DNA of 64,000 nucleotides from Bradyrhizobium sp. 132 (GTDB lineage Bacteria; Pseudomonadota; Alphaproteobacteria; Rhizobiales; Xanthobacteraceae): NCBI RefSeq assembly GCF_023074185.1, contig NZ_JADPKY010000081.1, positions 1 to 64,000 of the forward strand, read 5' to 3'. Shown piece by piece: positions 49,419 to 57,954 of this stretch (position 1 is its first letter; each line of letters starts with the position of its first letter). The notes under the pieces were generated by a model. It saw only the letters and a program-made list of their open reading frames with translations, ran no database searches and was not told where the DNA came from. The position numbers and the translations under genes were made by a program.

Positions 49419-49820
49419 ATGTGGACGGAATTGAAAGCGCCTTCGCTGGCCGAGATGGAAGCGACGGCCCATGACATCTTCGAGCGCCTGCCGGCGGAAT
49501 TTCGCAAGCTCTGCGAGGGCGTGATCATCCGCGTCGACGACTTCCCGACCGAGGAAGTCCTGGACTCGATGGAATGCGAGAGCGAGTTCGACCTGCTCGG
49601 CCTGTTCCAGGGCATCGGCCTGCCGCAGCAGAGTTTTGGCGATGTGGCGCGTTTGCCCAACATGGTCTGGCTCTACCGCCGGCCGATCCTGGATTACTGG
49701 GCCGAGCACGACGAGAGCCTCGGCTATATCGTCCGCCACGTCCTGATCCACGAGATCGGCCATCATTTCGGCCTCTCGGACGACGATATGGCCGCGATTG
49801 AGGCCCAAGAGCCGGGTTGA
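49419..49820 (+). CDS. Metallopeptidase-like (zincin) family protein
   Basis: A 133-residue protein of the small MMP-like/minimal-zincin family (DUF1025-type). The zinc-binding HEIGHHFGLSDDDM (H111, E112, H115, D121) lies at the C-terminus, as is characteristic. FERLPAEFRKLCEGVIIRVDD (core LPAEFRKLC), LLGLFQGIGLPQQS and RRPILDYWAE precede it. No signal peptide is present, so it is cytosolic. Proteolytic activity is plausible but unproven for the family. It lies 90 bases upstream of leuD. Confidence 0.88.
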   Translation: MWTELKAPSLAEMEATAHDIFERLPAEFRKLCEGVIIRVDDFPTEEVLDSMECESEFDLLGLFQGIGLPQQSFGDVARLPNMVWLYRRPILDYWAEHDESLGYIVRHVLIHEIGHHFGLSDDDMAAIEAQEPG

Positions 49821-49910
49821 GCAGACGAGATCTGCCGAATTCGGCCTAGGATTTGGGGCTCGATCGCGATAAATATCGGTTCTTCTGAGCCACCCCGGGA
49901 AAGCGCAACC

Positions 49911-50516
49911 ATGGACAAGTTCACCAGGCTGGAAGGCGTCGCGGCGCCGCTGAAGATCATCAATGTCGATACCGACATGATCATTCCGAAGCAGTACCTC
50001 AAGACCATCAAGCGCACCGGCCTCGGCAAGGGGCTCTTCTCCGAGCAGCGCTACAAGGACGACGGCAGCGAGAATCCGGATTTCGTCCTCAACCAGCCCG
50101 CCTATCGCAATTCGAAGGTGCTGGTCGCCGGCGACAATTTCGGCTGCGGCTCGAGCCGCGAGCACGCGCCCTGGGCGCTGCTCGATTTCGGCATCCGCTG
50201 CGTGATCTCGACGTCGTTCGGCGACATCTTCTACAACAACTGCTTCAAGAATGGCATCCTGCCGATCCGCGTGTCGCAGGAAGACCTCGACAAGCTGTTC
50301 GACGACGCCGAGCGCGGCGCCAACGCGACGCTGACGATCGACCTGCCGAACCAGGAGATCCGCGGCCCCGACGGCGGCACGGTCAAGTTCGAGATCGACC
50401 CGTTCCGCAAGCACTGCCTGATCAACGGCCTCGACGACATTGGTCTCACGATGGAGAAGAAGTCCTCGATCGACACTTATGAAGAGAAGCTCAAGAGCGA
50501 CCGCGCCTGGGCTTGA
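49911..50516 (+). CDS. leuD: 3-isopropylmalate dehydratase small subunit
   Basis: Swivel-domain subunit that completes the LeuCD enzyme. The 201 residues include [22 protein letters not shown] (core [11 protein letters not shown]), [26 protein letters not shown] (core [15 protein letters not shown]) and [17 protein letters not shown]. These are all standard. It starts 90 bases after the metallopeptidase gene and is followed by a strong terminator. Confidence 0.98.
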   Translation: MDKFTRLEGVAAPLKIINVDTDMIIPKQYLKTIKRTGLGKGLFSEQRYKDDGSENPDFVLNQPAYRNSKVLVAGDNFGCGSSREHAPWALLDFGIRCVISTSFGDIFYNNCFKNGILPIRVSQEDLDKLFDDAERGANATLTIDLPNQEIRGPDGGTVKFEIDPFRKHCLINGLDDIGLTMEKKSSIDTYEEKLKSDRAWA

Positions 50517-50533
50517 TCGCAAGCTTTTACACG

Positions 50534-50565
50534 AGCCCCGGTGCCATCAGCGCCGGGGCTTTTTC
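50534..50565 (+). terminator. Intrinsic terminator of leuD
   Basis: AGCCCCGG(TG) and (CG)CCGGGGCT form an 8- to 10-bp stem with a short loop, followed by TTTTC, 17 bases after the leuD stop codon. Confidence 0.92.
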
Positions 50566-50596
50566 TTTGCCCTCATTATCCCGTATAGCTTCGCGC

Positions 50597-51382
50597 ATGC
50601 TGCCCGACATTGTCACCTTCTGGCATGGCCCGATGGACACCCTGCGCCAGACCTGTCTGCGTTCGCAGCTCGCGGCCGGCCACAAGGTCACGGTCTACAG
50701 CTTTGACACCACTCCCGGCCTGCCCGCCGGCATCGACAATGCGGATGCCGAGGCGATCCTGCCGCACGCGTTCTCCGAACGATTGCGCCCGCCGCAGCCG
50801 GATGGAAGCTGGCGCGACTGGACCACGCTTCAGTTCAGTGACTTCTTCCGCATGAAGCTGATGGCGAAGGGTCTTGGTCTCTGGCTCGACGCTGACGTGC
50901 TGCTGCTCAAGCCCGCCGAGATCGATCCGGCAAAACCCTACTTCGCCTGGGAGCGGCCGCGCCAGCTCGGCAATTCCGTGATCTACCTGCCGCCCAAGCA
51001 CGGCATCGTTGCCGCCTTCGAAGAGCTGATGGAGCAGGAGGAGCTGACGCCGGACTGGCTGTCGCTGCGCCATCGCGTCACGTTTGCGGTGCGCCGCCTG
51101 CGCGGCGGTTCGAACCGCCTCTCCGACATCCGCGTCGCGATCTTCGGACCAGCGGCATTGACCGCGCTCGCCCGTCGCACCGGCGAGCTGAGCTGCGCGC
51201 TACCGAAACAATCGTTCTATGCCGTGCATGCCGAGCCAAAACTGTTCTTCGACCCCTCGAACTATCTCGGCCTCGTCAGCGACCCCGATATCATAGGCCT
51301 GCACATCTCGCCGAAAGGGCGCGGCGGCGAAAAGCCGATCCCGGGCAGCCTGTACGCATGGGCGGCGGAGCGGTTCGGCTGA
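50597..51382 (+). CDS. Putative DXD-type glycosyltransferase
   Basis: The ATG at 50597 (MLPDIVTFWHGPMDTLRQTC) gives 261 residues. The central FRMKLMAKGLGLWLDADVLL (core LWLDADVLLLKP, D98-A-D100) is the DXD motif of the glycosyltransferase sugar-binding family (Gly_transf_sug, related to OCH1 and alpha-1,4-glycosyltransferases). YFAWERPRQLGNSVIYLPP and the late FYAVHAEPKLFFDP are also consistent. No signal peptide or transmembrane segment is visible. Donor and acceptor sugars are unknown. It stands alone after the leuD terminator. Confidence 0.72.
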   Translation: MLPDIVTFWHGPMDTLRQTCLRSQLAAGHKVTVYSFDTTPGLPAGIDNADAEAILPHAFSERLRPPQPDGSWRDWTTLQFSDFFRMKLMAKGLGLWLDADVLLLKPAEIDPAKPYFAWERPRQLGNSVIYLPPKHGIVAAFEELMEQEELTPDWLSLRHRVTFAVRRLRGGSNRLSDIRVAIFGPAALTALARRTGELSCALPKQSFYAVHAEPKLFFDPSNYLGLVSDPDIIGLHISPKGRGGEKPIPGSLYAWAAERFG

Positions 51383-51611
51383 ACACGCCGTTTGATCCAG
51401 CGCGGCGGAGAACTATCAGGGCTACCGTGCCAATGCGTCGACGTTGGAAACGCTCGATCGGGTGACCCACGGCGCACTGAATCTGCCCTGCGCATTGCTG
51501 GGTTCCTGTGCCTGCTGCCCGTCTCTACGGATGCGAGTCATTTGTCGGGGCACCTGCTCTATGCCAACGGAGCGGACGCGCGGCAGCGATGATTGCGGCG
51601 CCGGTGACCCG

Positions 51612-52775
51612 CTAACGCTGTAAGCGGCTGGCAAGGACAAACATCGGCAAAGATGCAAGCTGCGCGGCGATTGCGAAGATGACCAGCGCCAGAATCGAGC
51701 GCTCATAGAGCAGACCCGTCACGACACTGCCGATCAGCCAGCCAATGCCATAGCCTCCATAGAACAGACCGAAGGCAAGGTTGCGCCTGCCTTCCGGCAG
51801 GACGGTGGCAACCAGCGCCTTGAGCAGCGTGTCCTGAGTGGCGTAGCCGATTCCCCACAATACGATGCCCACAAGCGCCGTGCCGAAGCCGCCGAAGAAC
51901 ACGAAGGGCGAGAACGTCGCCGACAGCAGAACTGCAACGAGCACGACCGGTAGCCCGAAGCGATCGAACAGCTTCCCGAAAGCAAGACTGACGAGGACTC
52001 CGCATCCGGTGGAGATCGCGAGGAAGACAGGTATCCACTGCCCGGTCACGACGTGCGTTCGATCGAAATGATACGAGATCAGCTCAAAGCTCATAAGGCC
52101 GGCAGCAAAGAATGCGCCTGCGATCATGTAGCCCCAGAAGGCAGGCGAGAAATCACCGGCCGAAGCGGTCTGACCCTGCTCGAGCTTCGAAGGCACGGGA
52201 AAGCCGGCGCGCGCCACAGCAAGCGACAGGAATGCAAGCAACGCCGGAATCAGCAGCAGCAGATAGCCCAGCTGATAGCTGCCATTCCAGAAAAGGACGG
52301 CGGCAATCATGAGCGGTCCGATCGTAGCTCCGACCTCGTCGAGCGCGGTGTTGAGACCGTAAACCCACCCCTTGCCGAGTTCGCCGGTCGTGTACGAGAT
52401 CATCGCCTCGACCGTCGGCTTGCGGATCGCGCGCCCGACACGCTCGGCCAGCACCAGCAAAGCGGCGACCTGCCAGTTTCCTGCAACCGCCATCGCAGGC
52501 ACCGCAATCAGGTTGATGCCATAGCCAATGAAGGTGATGAGCCAATAGCGCCCGCTCTTGTCGGCAACGTATCCGGAGAAGGGCCGCAGCGCATAGCCAA
52601 GAAACTCTCCCGCGCCGGCGGTGATGCTGACTACGGCGGCGCTCGCCCCCAGCGTCGCCATGAACGGGCCATTGATGCTGCCGCCGCCCTCATAGGTGAC
52701 ATCGCCGAACAGATTGACGATGCCCATGGTGAACACGAACGTGAAGGCCGGCGAACTTCCTTGCCAAATGCGCAT
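51612..52775 (-). CDS. MFS transporter
   Basis: A major-facilitator permease of 387 residues from the ATG at 52775 (MRIWQGSSPAFTFVFTMG) with about 11-12 hydrophobic segments. The loop 2-3 motif is GYVADKSGRYWLITFIG (GxxxDxxGR type), and the second-half equivalent is GKLFDRFGLPVV. RVGRAIRKPTVEAMISYTT and GLNTALDEVGATIGPL are notable charged membrane-proximal segments. The substrate cannot be assigned. The gene is isolated on the minus strand. The upstream frame to 52829 begins TTG and adds a non-conserved stretch. Confidence 0.88.
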   Translation of the reverse strand: MRIWQGSSPAFTFVFTMGIVNLFGDVTYEGGGSINGPFMATLGASAAVVSITAGAGEFLGYALRPFSGYVADKSGRYWLITFIGYGINLIAVPAMAVAGNWQVAALLVLAERVGRAIRKPTVEAMISYTTGELGKGWVYGLNTALDEVGATIGPLMIAAVLFWNGSYQLGYLLLLIPALLAFLSLAVARAGFPVPSKLEQGQTASAGDFSPAFWGYMIAGAFFAAGLMSFELISYHFDRTHVVTGQWIPVFLAISTGCGVLVSLAFGKLFDRFGLPVVLVAVLLSATFSPFVFFGGFGTALVGIVLWGIGYATQDTLLKALVATVLPEGRRNLAFGLFYGGYGIGWLIGSVVTGLLYERSILALVIFAIAAQLASLPMFVLASRLQR

Positions 52776-52907
52776 GCAGCGATAGCCCGCGCCAAGGCGG
52801 GCTCCGATTGTCCCAGCCGCTCGATGCAAAGCAACGGCCGATGACGGCGTCGGTTCCCCAAGGGACCCGCGCCTATCGTATGGGAAGCGCCGAGTGACGA
52901 GGCTGAG

Positions 52908-53012
52908 CTACGGCTTGCTCATCGCTGCGATCGCGTCCGCGAAGATCGCGTTGCAGGCGTCGATCTGCGACGGATGAATCAGCGTCTTGCCGTCAAAACC
53001 GAGATCGCGGCC
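52908..53012 (-). pseudogene. Truncated, internally deleted copy of the adjacent CoA-ester lyase gene
   Basis: On the minus strand this stretch reads 24 residues (GRDLGFDGKTLIHPSQIDAC...NAIF) joined in frame to ADAIAAMSKP and a stop. Bases 52941-53012 are identical over 72 bases to 53804-53875 inside the full-length CoA-ester lyase gene. The end matches that gene's C-terminus (ADAIAAMGKGQG) with a few changes. About 49 residues between the two parts are missing, and there is no start codon. It is a remnant of a duplication. The rest of the 52776-53081 space shows no other gene. Confidence 0.85.
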
Positions 53013-53081
53013 GAAAGGCGAAGATGACTAAGAACAAAAGCTGAGCCGCGCGGTTAGAGAGCAAACTCGCGAGGTGAGATC

Positions 53082-53600
53082 ATGCGCCGTTCAGACTTAG
53101 CAACCGTCCTGTTCCTGCTCTCTGGCTTCGTTCCCGTCACCGCGTCTGCTCAGCAGACGACGCCGGATACGAACCAATCTTCCAGCCAAGCTGGCCCTGA
53201 TCGCACCCCTCAACAGTCGGGCCAATCCCAAACCCAAAACACCCCAACTCAGCCGGACCGCACACCTCAGCAGTCGGACCAATCCCGCGACCGAGACCGC
53301 CGCAGCGCCGAAGACACGCGGATCAATCGAGATTGGACGACGCGGCAGCGTGGCGAGGACCGCATGGACATGGACCGCATGCGTCAGCGCCAGATGGGAC
53401 GCATGATGGACCGGGATGAGGATCATCAGACCACGGGACGAAATTGGCGGCGCGACGATGATGACATGGATCGCGGCCCCGGATATGGCTCTGCGAATCG
53501 CAGCGAAGGCCGCAATTACCACGAAGTCCGGCCTCGTCCTCGCGTAAAGACCTGTCTCGAATACGAAAACGGGGACGAGTTCTGCCGATACCGCGACTAG
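53082..53600 (+). CDS. Exported low-complexity Gln/Arg/Asp-rich protein
   Basis: A 172-residue protein with a signal peptide (MRRSDLATVLFLLSGFVPV to ASAQ, about 1-24). The mature part is Gln/Ser/Thr/Pro-rich with two copies of PDRTPQQS (about 38-45 and 57-64), then highly charged (RDRDRRSAEDTR; MDMDRMRQRQMGRMMDRDED; RRDDDDMDRG). It ends with a compact VKTCLEYENGDEFCRYRD containing two cysteines. GAGGTGAGATC before the ATG supports the start. The function is unknown. It sits exactly between the broken and intact copies of the CoA-ester lyase, which is transcribed oppositely. Confidence 0.75.
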   Translation: MRRSDLATVLFLLSGFVPVTASAQQTTPDTNQSSSQAGPDRTPQQSGQSQTQNTPTQPDRTPQQSDQSRDRDRRSAEDTRINRDWTTRQRGEDRMDMDRMRQRQMGRMMDRDEDHQTTGRNWRRDDDDMDRGPGYGSANRSEGRNYHEVRPRPRVKTCLEYENGDEFCRYRD

Positions 53601-53617
53601 CTGATGCGGTACGCGCC

Positions 53618-54505
53618 CTAGCCCTGACCCTTGCCCATCGCGGCGATCGCATCCGCGATCTCGATCGTGCGTCGGGCCATGTCGGCGTGCAGGCGCTCCA
53701 CCATGGCGCCGTCGAGACGGATCGCGCCGCGCGAGACGTTCTCCGGCAATTCGAACGCCGCGATGATTTTTCGCGCGCGCGCGACTTCCTCCTCGGGCGG
53801 CGTGAAGATCGCGTTGCAGGCGTCGATCTGCGACGGATGAATCAGCGTCTTGCCGTCAAAACCGAGATCGCGGCCTTGCGCGCATTCGGTGGCGAAGCCG
53901 TCGGAATTGGCGATGTCGCTGTAGGGACCGTCGAGGATTTCGAGGCCGTGGGCGCGCGTTGCCAGGATGCAATGCGTGATCATCGGGATCATCGCGGTGC
54001 GGCCCGGCAGCATCTTGATCCGGGTCTCGCGCGAAATGTCGTTCGGACCGAACACAAAACCTGACAGGCGCCTCTTGGGATCGCGCCCGGCGGCAGCCAG
54101 TTCCTCCGCATGCAGCACCGCGCGCGCGGTCTCGATCATGGCCCAGACTTTTACGGTCGGCGCCGCGCCGAGCTCGGCGAGACGGCGGCCGATCGTGTCG
54201 AGGTCCTCGACGCTGGAGACCTTCGGGACCAGGATGCCGTCGGGCGAGGCCTTGGCCGCCATCGCGAAATCGTCGGCCCACCAGGTCGTGTCGAGGCCGT
54301 TGGTCCGGATCAGGATCTCGCGCTTGCCGAACCCTTTGGCCGCGATCGCGGCAGCGATCCCGTCGCGCGCCAATGCCTTCGCATCGGGGGCGACGGAGTC
54401 TTCCAGATCGAGGATCAGGCCATCGGCGGCGAGATTGCGCGCCTTTTCCAGCGCGCGGGGGTTGGAGCCGGGCATGAACAGATGGCTGCGGCGCGGGCGG
54501 GTCAT
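53618..54505 (-). CDS. HpcH/HpaI aldolase / CitE-like CoA-ester lyase
   Basis: A 295-residue TIM-barrel protein of the citrate lyase beta / malyl-CoA lyase family, which cleaves or hydrolyses acyl-CoA esters such as malyl-CoA, citramalyl-CoA or related compounds. Signatures are SHLFMPGSNPRALEKA (about 7-22), DLEDSVAPDAK (about 32-42), VPKVSSVEDL, MIETARAV (metal-binding Glu), FVFGPNDIS (metal-binding Asp) and GKTLIHPSQIDA. The exact substrate cannot be fixed. A partial duplicate lies just downstream at 52908-53012. Confidence 0.92.
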   Translation of the reverse strand: MTRPRRSHLFMPGSNPRALEKARNLAADGLILDLEDSVAPDAKALARDGIAAAIAAKGFGKREILIRTNGLDTTWWADDFAMAAKASPDGILVPKVSSVEDLDTIGRRLAELGAAPTVKVWAMIETARAVLHAEELAAAGRDPKRRLSGFVFGPNDISRETRIKMLPGRTAMIPMITHCILATRAHGLEILDGPYSDIANSDGFATECAQGRDLGFDGKTLIHPSQIDACNAIFTPPEEEVARARKIIAAFELPENVSRGAIRLDGAMVERLHADMARRTIEIADAIAAMGKGQG

Positions 54506-54616
54506 GCAAGCGTTCCTTCCGGTTTCCTCGTCTCACTTCCGACCGAAGCCGATAGCATCTGGCCTGCCTATTCGAAAGGCTTGTTCGCCCCTGCGGTATA
54601 TGATTAGGCATAGGCC

Positions 54617-55261
54617 ATGAACACATTCCCAGAGCACTTGCTGGAAGGCTACAAGGCCTTCGCGACCCAGCGGCTGCCGACCGAGCAGACCCGCTACCGC
54701 GAGCTGTCGGTGAAGGGGCAGTTCCCGGAAGTGATGGTAATCGGCTGCTGCGATAGCCGCGTCTCGCCCGAAGTGATCTTCGACGTCGGCCCGGGCGAAC
54801 TCTTCGTGGTCCGCAACATCGCCAATCTGGTGCCGGTGTATCAGCCCGACGGCAACGCGCACGGCGTCTCTGCGGCGCTGGAATATGCCGTGACGGTGCT
54901 GAAGGTGAAGCACATCGTGGTGCTCGGGCACGCACAATGCGGCGGCATCCGCGCTTTCGTCGACAAGATCGAGCCGCTGACGCCTGGCGACTTCATCGGC
55001 AAATGGATGCAGATGTTCATCAAGCCCGGCGAAGTGGTGGAGCAGCGCGACCACGAAACCATGGCGCAATTCGTCGAGCGCATCGAGAAGGCCGCGGTGT
55101 TCCGCAGCCTCGAAAACCTGATGACCTTCCCGTTCGTGCAGAAGGCGGTCGACGCCGGCCAGATGCAGACCCACGGCGCCTATTTCGGCGTCGCGGAAGG
55201 GTCGCTGTTCGTGCTGGACAAGGACACGAAGGAATTCAGGAACGCGCGAAGCGTGGCTTGA
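54617..55261 (+). CDS. Beta-class carbonic anhydrase
   Basis: Zinc enzyme that interconverts CO2 and bicarbonate. The 214-residue protein has the zinc ligands C44 (GCCDSRVSPE, with the catalytic D46-R48 dyad), H105 and C108 (GHAQCGGIRAF). FVVRNIANLVP and SAALEYAVTVL are family blocks. There is no signal peptide, so it is cytosolic and probably supplies bicarbonate for carboxylases. It stands alone, divergent from the CoA-ester lyase. Confidence 0.95.
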   Translation: MNTFPEHLLEGYKAFATQRLPTEQTRYRELSVKGQFPEVMVIGCCDSRVSPEVIFDVGPGELFVVRNIANLVPVYQPDGNAHGVSAALEYAVTVLKVKHIVVLGHAQCGGIRAFVDKIEPLTPGDFIGKWMQMFIKPGEVVEQRDHETMAQFVERIEKAAVFRSLENLMTFPFVQKAVDAGQMQTHGAYFGVAEGSLFVLDKDTKEFRNARSVA

Positions 55262-55273
55262 AGTCGCCCTTCG

Positions 55274-55371
55274 TCGGGTGGGCAAAGCGAAGCGTGCCCA
55301 CCACTTCTTTCGTCATCTTGGAAAGATGGTGGGCACGGCGCGCGAAGTGCGCGCCTTCGCCCACCCTACGA
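55274..55371. repeat. Intergenic palindromic repeat, family C, copy 2
   Basis: GTCGGGTGGGCAAAGCGAAG and CGTGCCCACC on the left pair with GGTGGGCACGG and TCGCCCACCCTACG on the right. It shares the ends and core with the copy at 24425-24512. It separates the convergent carbonic anhydrase and asd genes. Confidence 0.88.
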
Positions 55372-55381
55372 GATCCCGCCC

Positions 55382-56416
55382 TTACGCCGCCTTTTTCTTC
55401 GCGCTGATCAGCTTGCGGTTGATCAGCACTTCGGCGATCTGAATCGCATTGAGCGCGGCGCCCTTGCGCAGATTGTCCGACACGCACCACAGCACGAGAC
55501 CGTTCTCCACCGTCGCGTCCTCGCGGATGCGGCTGATATAGGTGGCGTCCTCGCCGGCCGCTTCGTACGGCGTAGCGTAGCCGCCGGGCTCATGCTTGTC
55601 GATGACGAGGCAGCCCGGCGCCTTGCGCAGGATGTCGCGCGCTTCATCCGCGGTGATCGGGTTCTCGAACTCGATGTTGACGGCCTCGGAATGGCCGACG
55701 AAAACCGGCACGCGCACGCAGGTCGCGGAGAGCTTGATCTTGGGATCAAGAATCTTCTTGGTCTCCGCCATCATCTTCCACTCTTCCTTGGTGTAGCCGT
55801 CCTCCATGAAGACGTCGATCTGGGGGATGACGTTGAAGGCGATGCGCGTGGGAAACTTCTTATTGACCAGCTCCTGGTTGGTGTAGACGGCCTTGGTCTG
55901 CGAGAACAGTTCGTCCATCGCATCCTTGCCGGCGCCCGACACCGACTGATAGGTCGAGACCACGACGCGCTTGATGGTGGCCTTGTCGTGCAGCGGCTTC
56001 AGCGCGACCACGAGCTGCGCGGTCGAGCAGTTCGGGTTGGCGATGATGTTCTTCTTCTTGAAGCCCGCGGTCGCGTCCGCGTTCACTTCCGGCACGATCA
56101 ACGGCACGTCCGGATCCATGCGCCAAGCCGAGGAATTGTCGATCACGACGGTGCCGGCGGCGCCGATCTTCGGCGACCATTCCTTCGACACTTCGCCGCC
56201 CGCCGACATCAGGCAGATGTCGACGTCGGAGAAGTCGTAATGCTCGAGCGCTTTGACCTTCAGCGTGCGGTCGCCGTAGGAGACCTCGACGCCCATGCTG
56301 CGGCGTGACGCCAAGGCCACCACCTCGTCCGCGGGGAATTTGCGCTCGTCGAGGATGTTGAGCATTTCCCGTCCGACATTGCCGGTCGCGCCGACGACTG
56401 CGACTTTGTAACCCAT
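55382..56416 (-). CDS. asd: Aspartate-semialdehyde dehydrogenase
   Basis: Reduces aspartyl phosphate to aspartate semialdehyde for lysine, threonine, methionine and diaminopimelate synthesis. The 344-residue protein has the NADP-binding GATGNVGREML (about 9-19), SAGGEVSKEW, the active-site cysteine C130 in NPNCSTAQLV, and the later VSTYQSVSGAGKDAMDEL (core SVSGAGKDA) and ATCVRVPVFVGHSEAVN (core VRVPVFVGHSE). It is on the minus strand near leuB, an arrangement familiar from rhizobia. Confidence 0.97.
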   Translation of the reverse strand: MGYKVAVVGATGNVGREMLNILDERKFPADEVVALASRRSMGVEVSYGDRTLKVKALEHYDFSDVDICLMSAGGEVSKEWSPKIGAAGTVVIDNSSAWRMDPDVPLIVPEVNADATAGFKKKNIIANPNCSTAQLVVALKPLHDKATIKRVVVSTYQSVSGAGKDAMDELFSQTKAVYTNQELVNKKFPTRIAFNVIPQIDVFMEDGYTKEEWKMMAETKKILDPKIKLSATCVRVPVFVGHSEAVNIEFENPITADEARDILRKAPGCLVIDKHEPGGYATPYEAAGEDATYISRIREDATVENGLVLWCVSDNLRKGAALNAIQIAEVLINRKLISAKKKAA

Positions 56417-56532
56417 CGTTCACTCTCCGACGAAAAAGCTCTTTCCTGAAGCTGAGGCTTAAACAGGAAGAGCAGCGCTTCTATGCGAGAACCGGCCTCA
56501 AGACAACGTTGGACCATGCCTGAAGGCCGTGG

Positions 56533-57321
56533 ATGCAGTCGCCTGAGGCCAGCACGGCCGCAACCCCCACCCAAATCCAATTGGCGCTCGCAGCCTTCGC
56601 CGATGAGATCGTCGGCACGCTGGCGCGTCTGTTCGTCTATGTGGGGGCTTTGGTGCTGTTTGCCATCCTCGGGCTTGCGGCACTCGGCCAGCTGCCTGAG
56701 CTCCGCGACGATGGGTCGGCGGTGAAGCCGGGTTGGAGCGTAGCCGACCGCTCGCATCCGGCCTTCGCCCTCAGCCGGCTCGATTCATCAGAAAAAACAG
56801 GAGCCTACACCATCCTCAGGCATCCCGAAGGCGGCCGCAGGGACGTGATGCGCTGGGCGAGCGAGGCGGACAGGCCCGTGGCCGAGCTCGAGATTTACCG
56901 GGAAGGCGACGAATTCGACGTGGCGCGTCCGGCGACCGCGGACCTGGCCGTCCAGATGGGACTGGGCACCGCGACCCCGCTTGAGCAGGCCGGCCTGATC
57001 GACACCAAATTCGGCCATGTCGCCCTGTTCCGGCCAACGGGCACGGCGGCGGGCGCGTCGTCCTGCCTCGGCTACCTCAAGCGCAGCGAGGAGCCAGCGC
57101 TCCAGATCTCCGGCTTCTCCTGCCAAGGCGGTACCCTGCCCGAGCGGCGCGCGGCGATCGCCTGCACGTTGAACCGGCTGACGCTACTGACCTCGGGCAA
57201 CGAGCCGAAGCTGGCCGAATTGTTCGCCCATGCGGAGCTGAAGCGCCGCGCTTGCACTTCCCAGGGTTCGTCGGACTGGCTGCTGGGTGCCGCGAACGCA
57301 CAATTGCGCGGAGCGCTCTGA
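56533..57321 (+). CDS. Hypothetical membrane-anchored protein
   Basis: A 262-residue protein I do not recognise. A short cytoplasmic N-terminus (about 1-28) precedes one hydrophobic helix (LFVYVGALVLFAILGLAAL, about 33-51), then a soluble part of about 210 residues, probably periplasmic. The latter has several Cys (SSCLGYL, FSCQGG, AIACTLNRL, RRACTSQG), which could make disulfides. ADRSHPAFALSRLDSS and RHPEGGRRDVMRWA are distinctive segments for searching. The gene is divergent from asd by about 115 bases. Confidence 0.72.
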   Translation: MQSPEASTAATPTQIQLALAAFADEIVGTLARLFVYVGALVLFAILGLAALGQLPELRDDGSAVKPGWSVADRSHPAFALSRLDSSEKTGAYTILRHPEGGRRDVMRWASEADRPVAELEIYREGDEFDVARPATADLAVQMGLGTATPLEQAGLIDTKFGHVALFRPTGTAAGASSCLGYLKRSEEPALQISGFSCQGGTLPERRAAIACTLNRLTLLTSGNEPKLAELFAHAELKRRACTSQGSSDWLLGAANAQLRGAL

Positions 57322-57477
57322 CCGGCATCAAGCTCAAGTGGCTGGTATTCATGCAACTTTTGCCAACGCGCACGATTATTCCGCGCTGGTGTGACCCAAT
57401 AGACCTAGTTGCGGCCGCCCGGGCCGGGCTAGTATGGGATGATATCGACTGGCGGCTTGCCGCCTGAAGGGGACGTG

Positions 57478-57855
57478 ATGAGCTCGAAATTCTCTGCCAA
57501 ATTGGCGACGTGGCTCGCGGCAGGCGCCGTGGTTGCCATGAGCCTCGCGACGCCGGCCTCGGCCGACACCAAGCCCAAGCGCTATGACGATCGCGGCCGG
57601 CATTATTACGGACCGAGCGGCCCCAACACCGTCTATCAGCAGGGCCGCACCCGCCTCTATGTGAGCAAGCGCTCCTGGCTCGACGGCGGCACCGAGGTCA
57701 ATCCGGGCGACCGCAAGTTCTCCGACTATGCGTTTCCGCCGGAGAATGGTCTCCCGACATTCGCGCGCGAGAACAACACCCGTCCAATCGATCGCCAGCC
57801 GCTCAGCACCCCGTCGGATGTTGGCGGATACCCGCGAAATTTCCCGCTGTACTGA
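57478..57855 (+). CDS. Small exported hypothetical protein
   Basis: The ATG at 57478 (MSSKFSAKLATWLAAGAVVAM), preceded by AAGGGGA, gives 125 residues. A signal peptide ends ATPASAD (about 1-30). The mature protein is Tyr/Arg/Gly-rich (KRYDDRGRHYYGPSGPNTV) and ends with DVGGYPRNFPLY; it has no cysteine. The function is unknown. A symmetrical terminator follows 23 bases after the stop. Confidence 0.72.
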   Translation: MSSKFSAKLATWLAAGAVVAMSLATPASADTKPKRYDDRGRHYYGPSGPNTVYQQGRTRLYVSKRSWLDGGTEVNPGDRKFSDYAFPPENGLPTFARENNTRPIDRQPLSTPSDVGGYPRNFPLY

Positions 57856-57878
57856 GGCGGAATTATCGACCTGAATCA

Positions 57879-57909
57879 AAAATGGCCGGGCTCGCGCCCG
57901 GCCATTTTT
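57879..57909. terminator. Bidirectional intrinsic terminator between a small exported protein gene and leuB
   Basis: AAAATGGCCGGG, a CTCGCG loop and CCCGGCCATTTTT form a 7-bp GC stem extended by A-T pairs, giving T-runs on both strands. It serves the plus-strand gene ending at 57855 and minus-strand leuB ending at 57955. Confidence 0.93.
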
Positions 57910-57954
57910 GTTTGTCGTGTAGCCGGATTTCGCGAAGCAATCCGGGCTACGACT

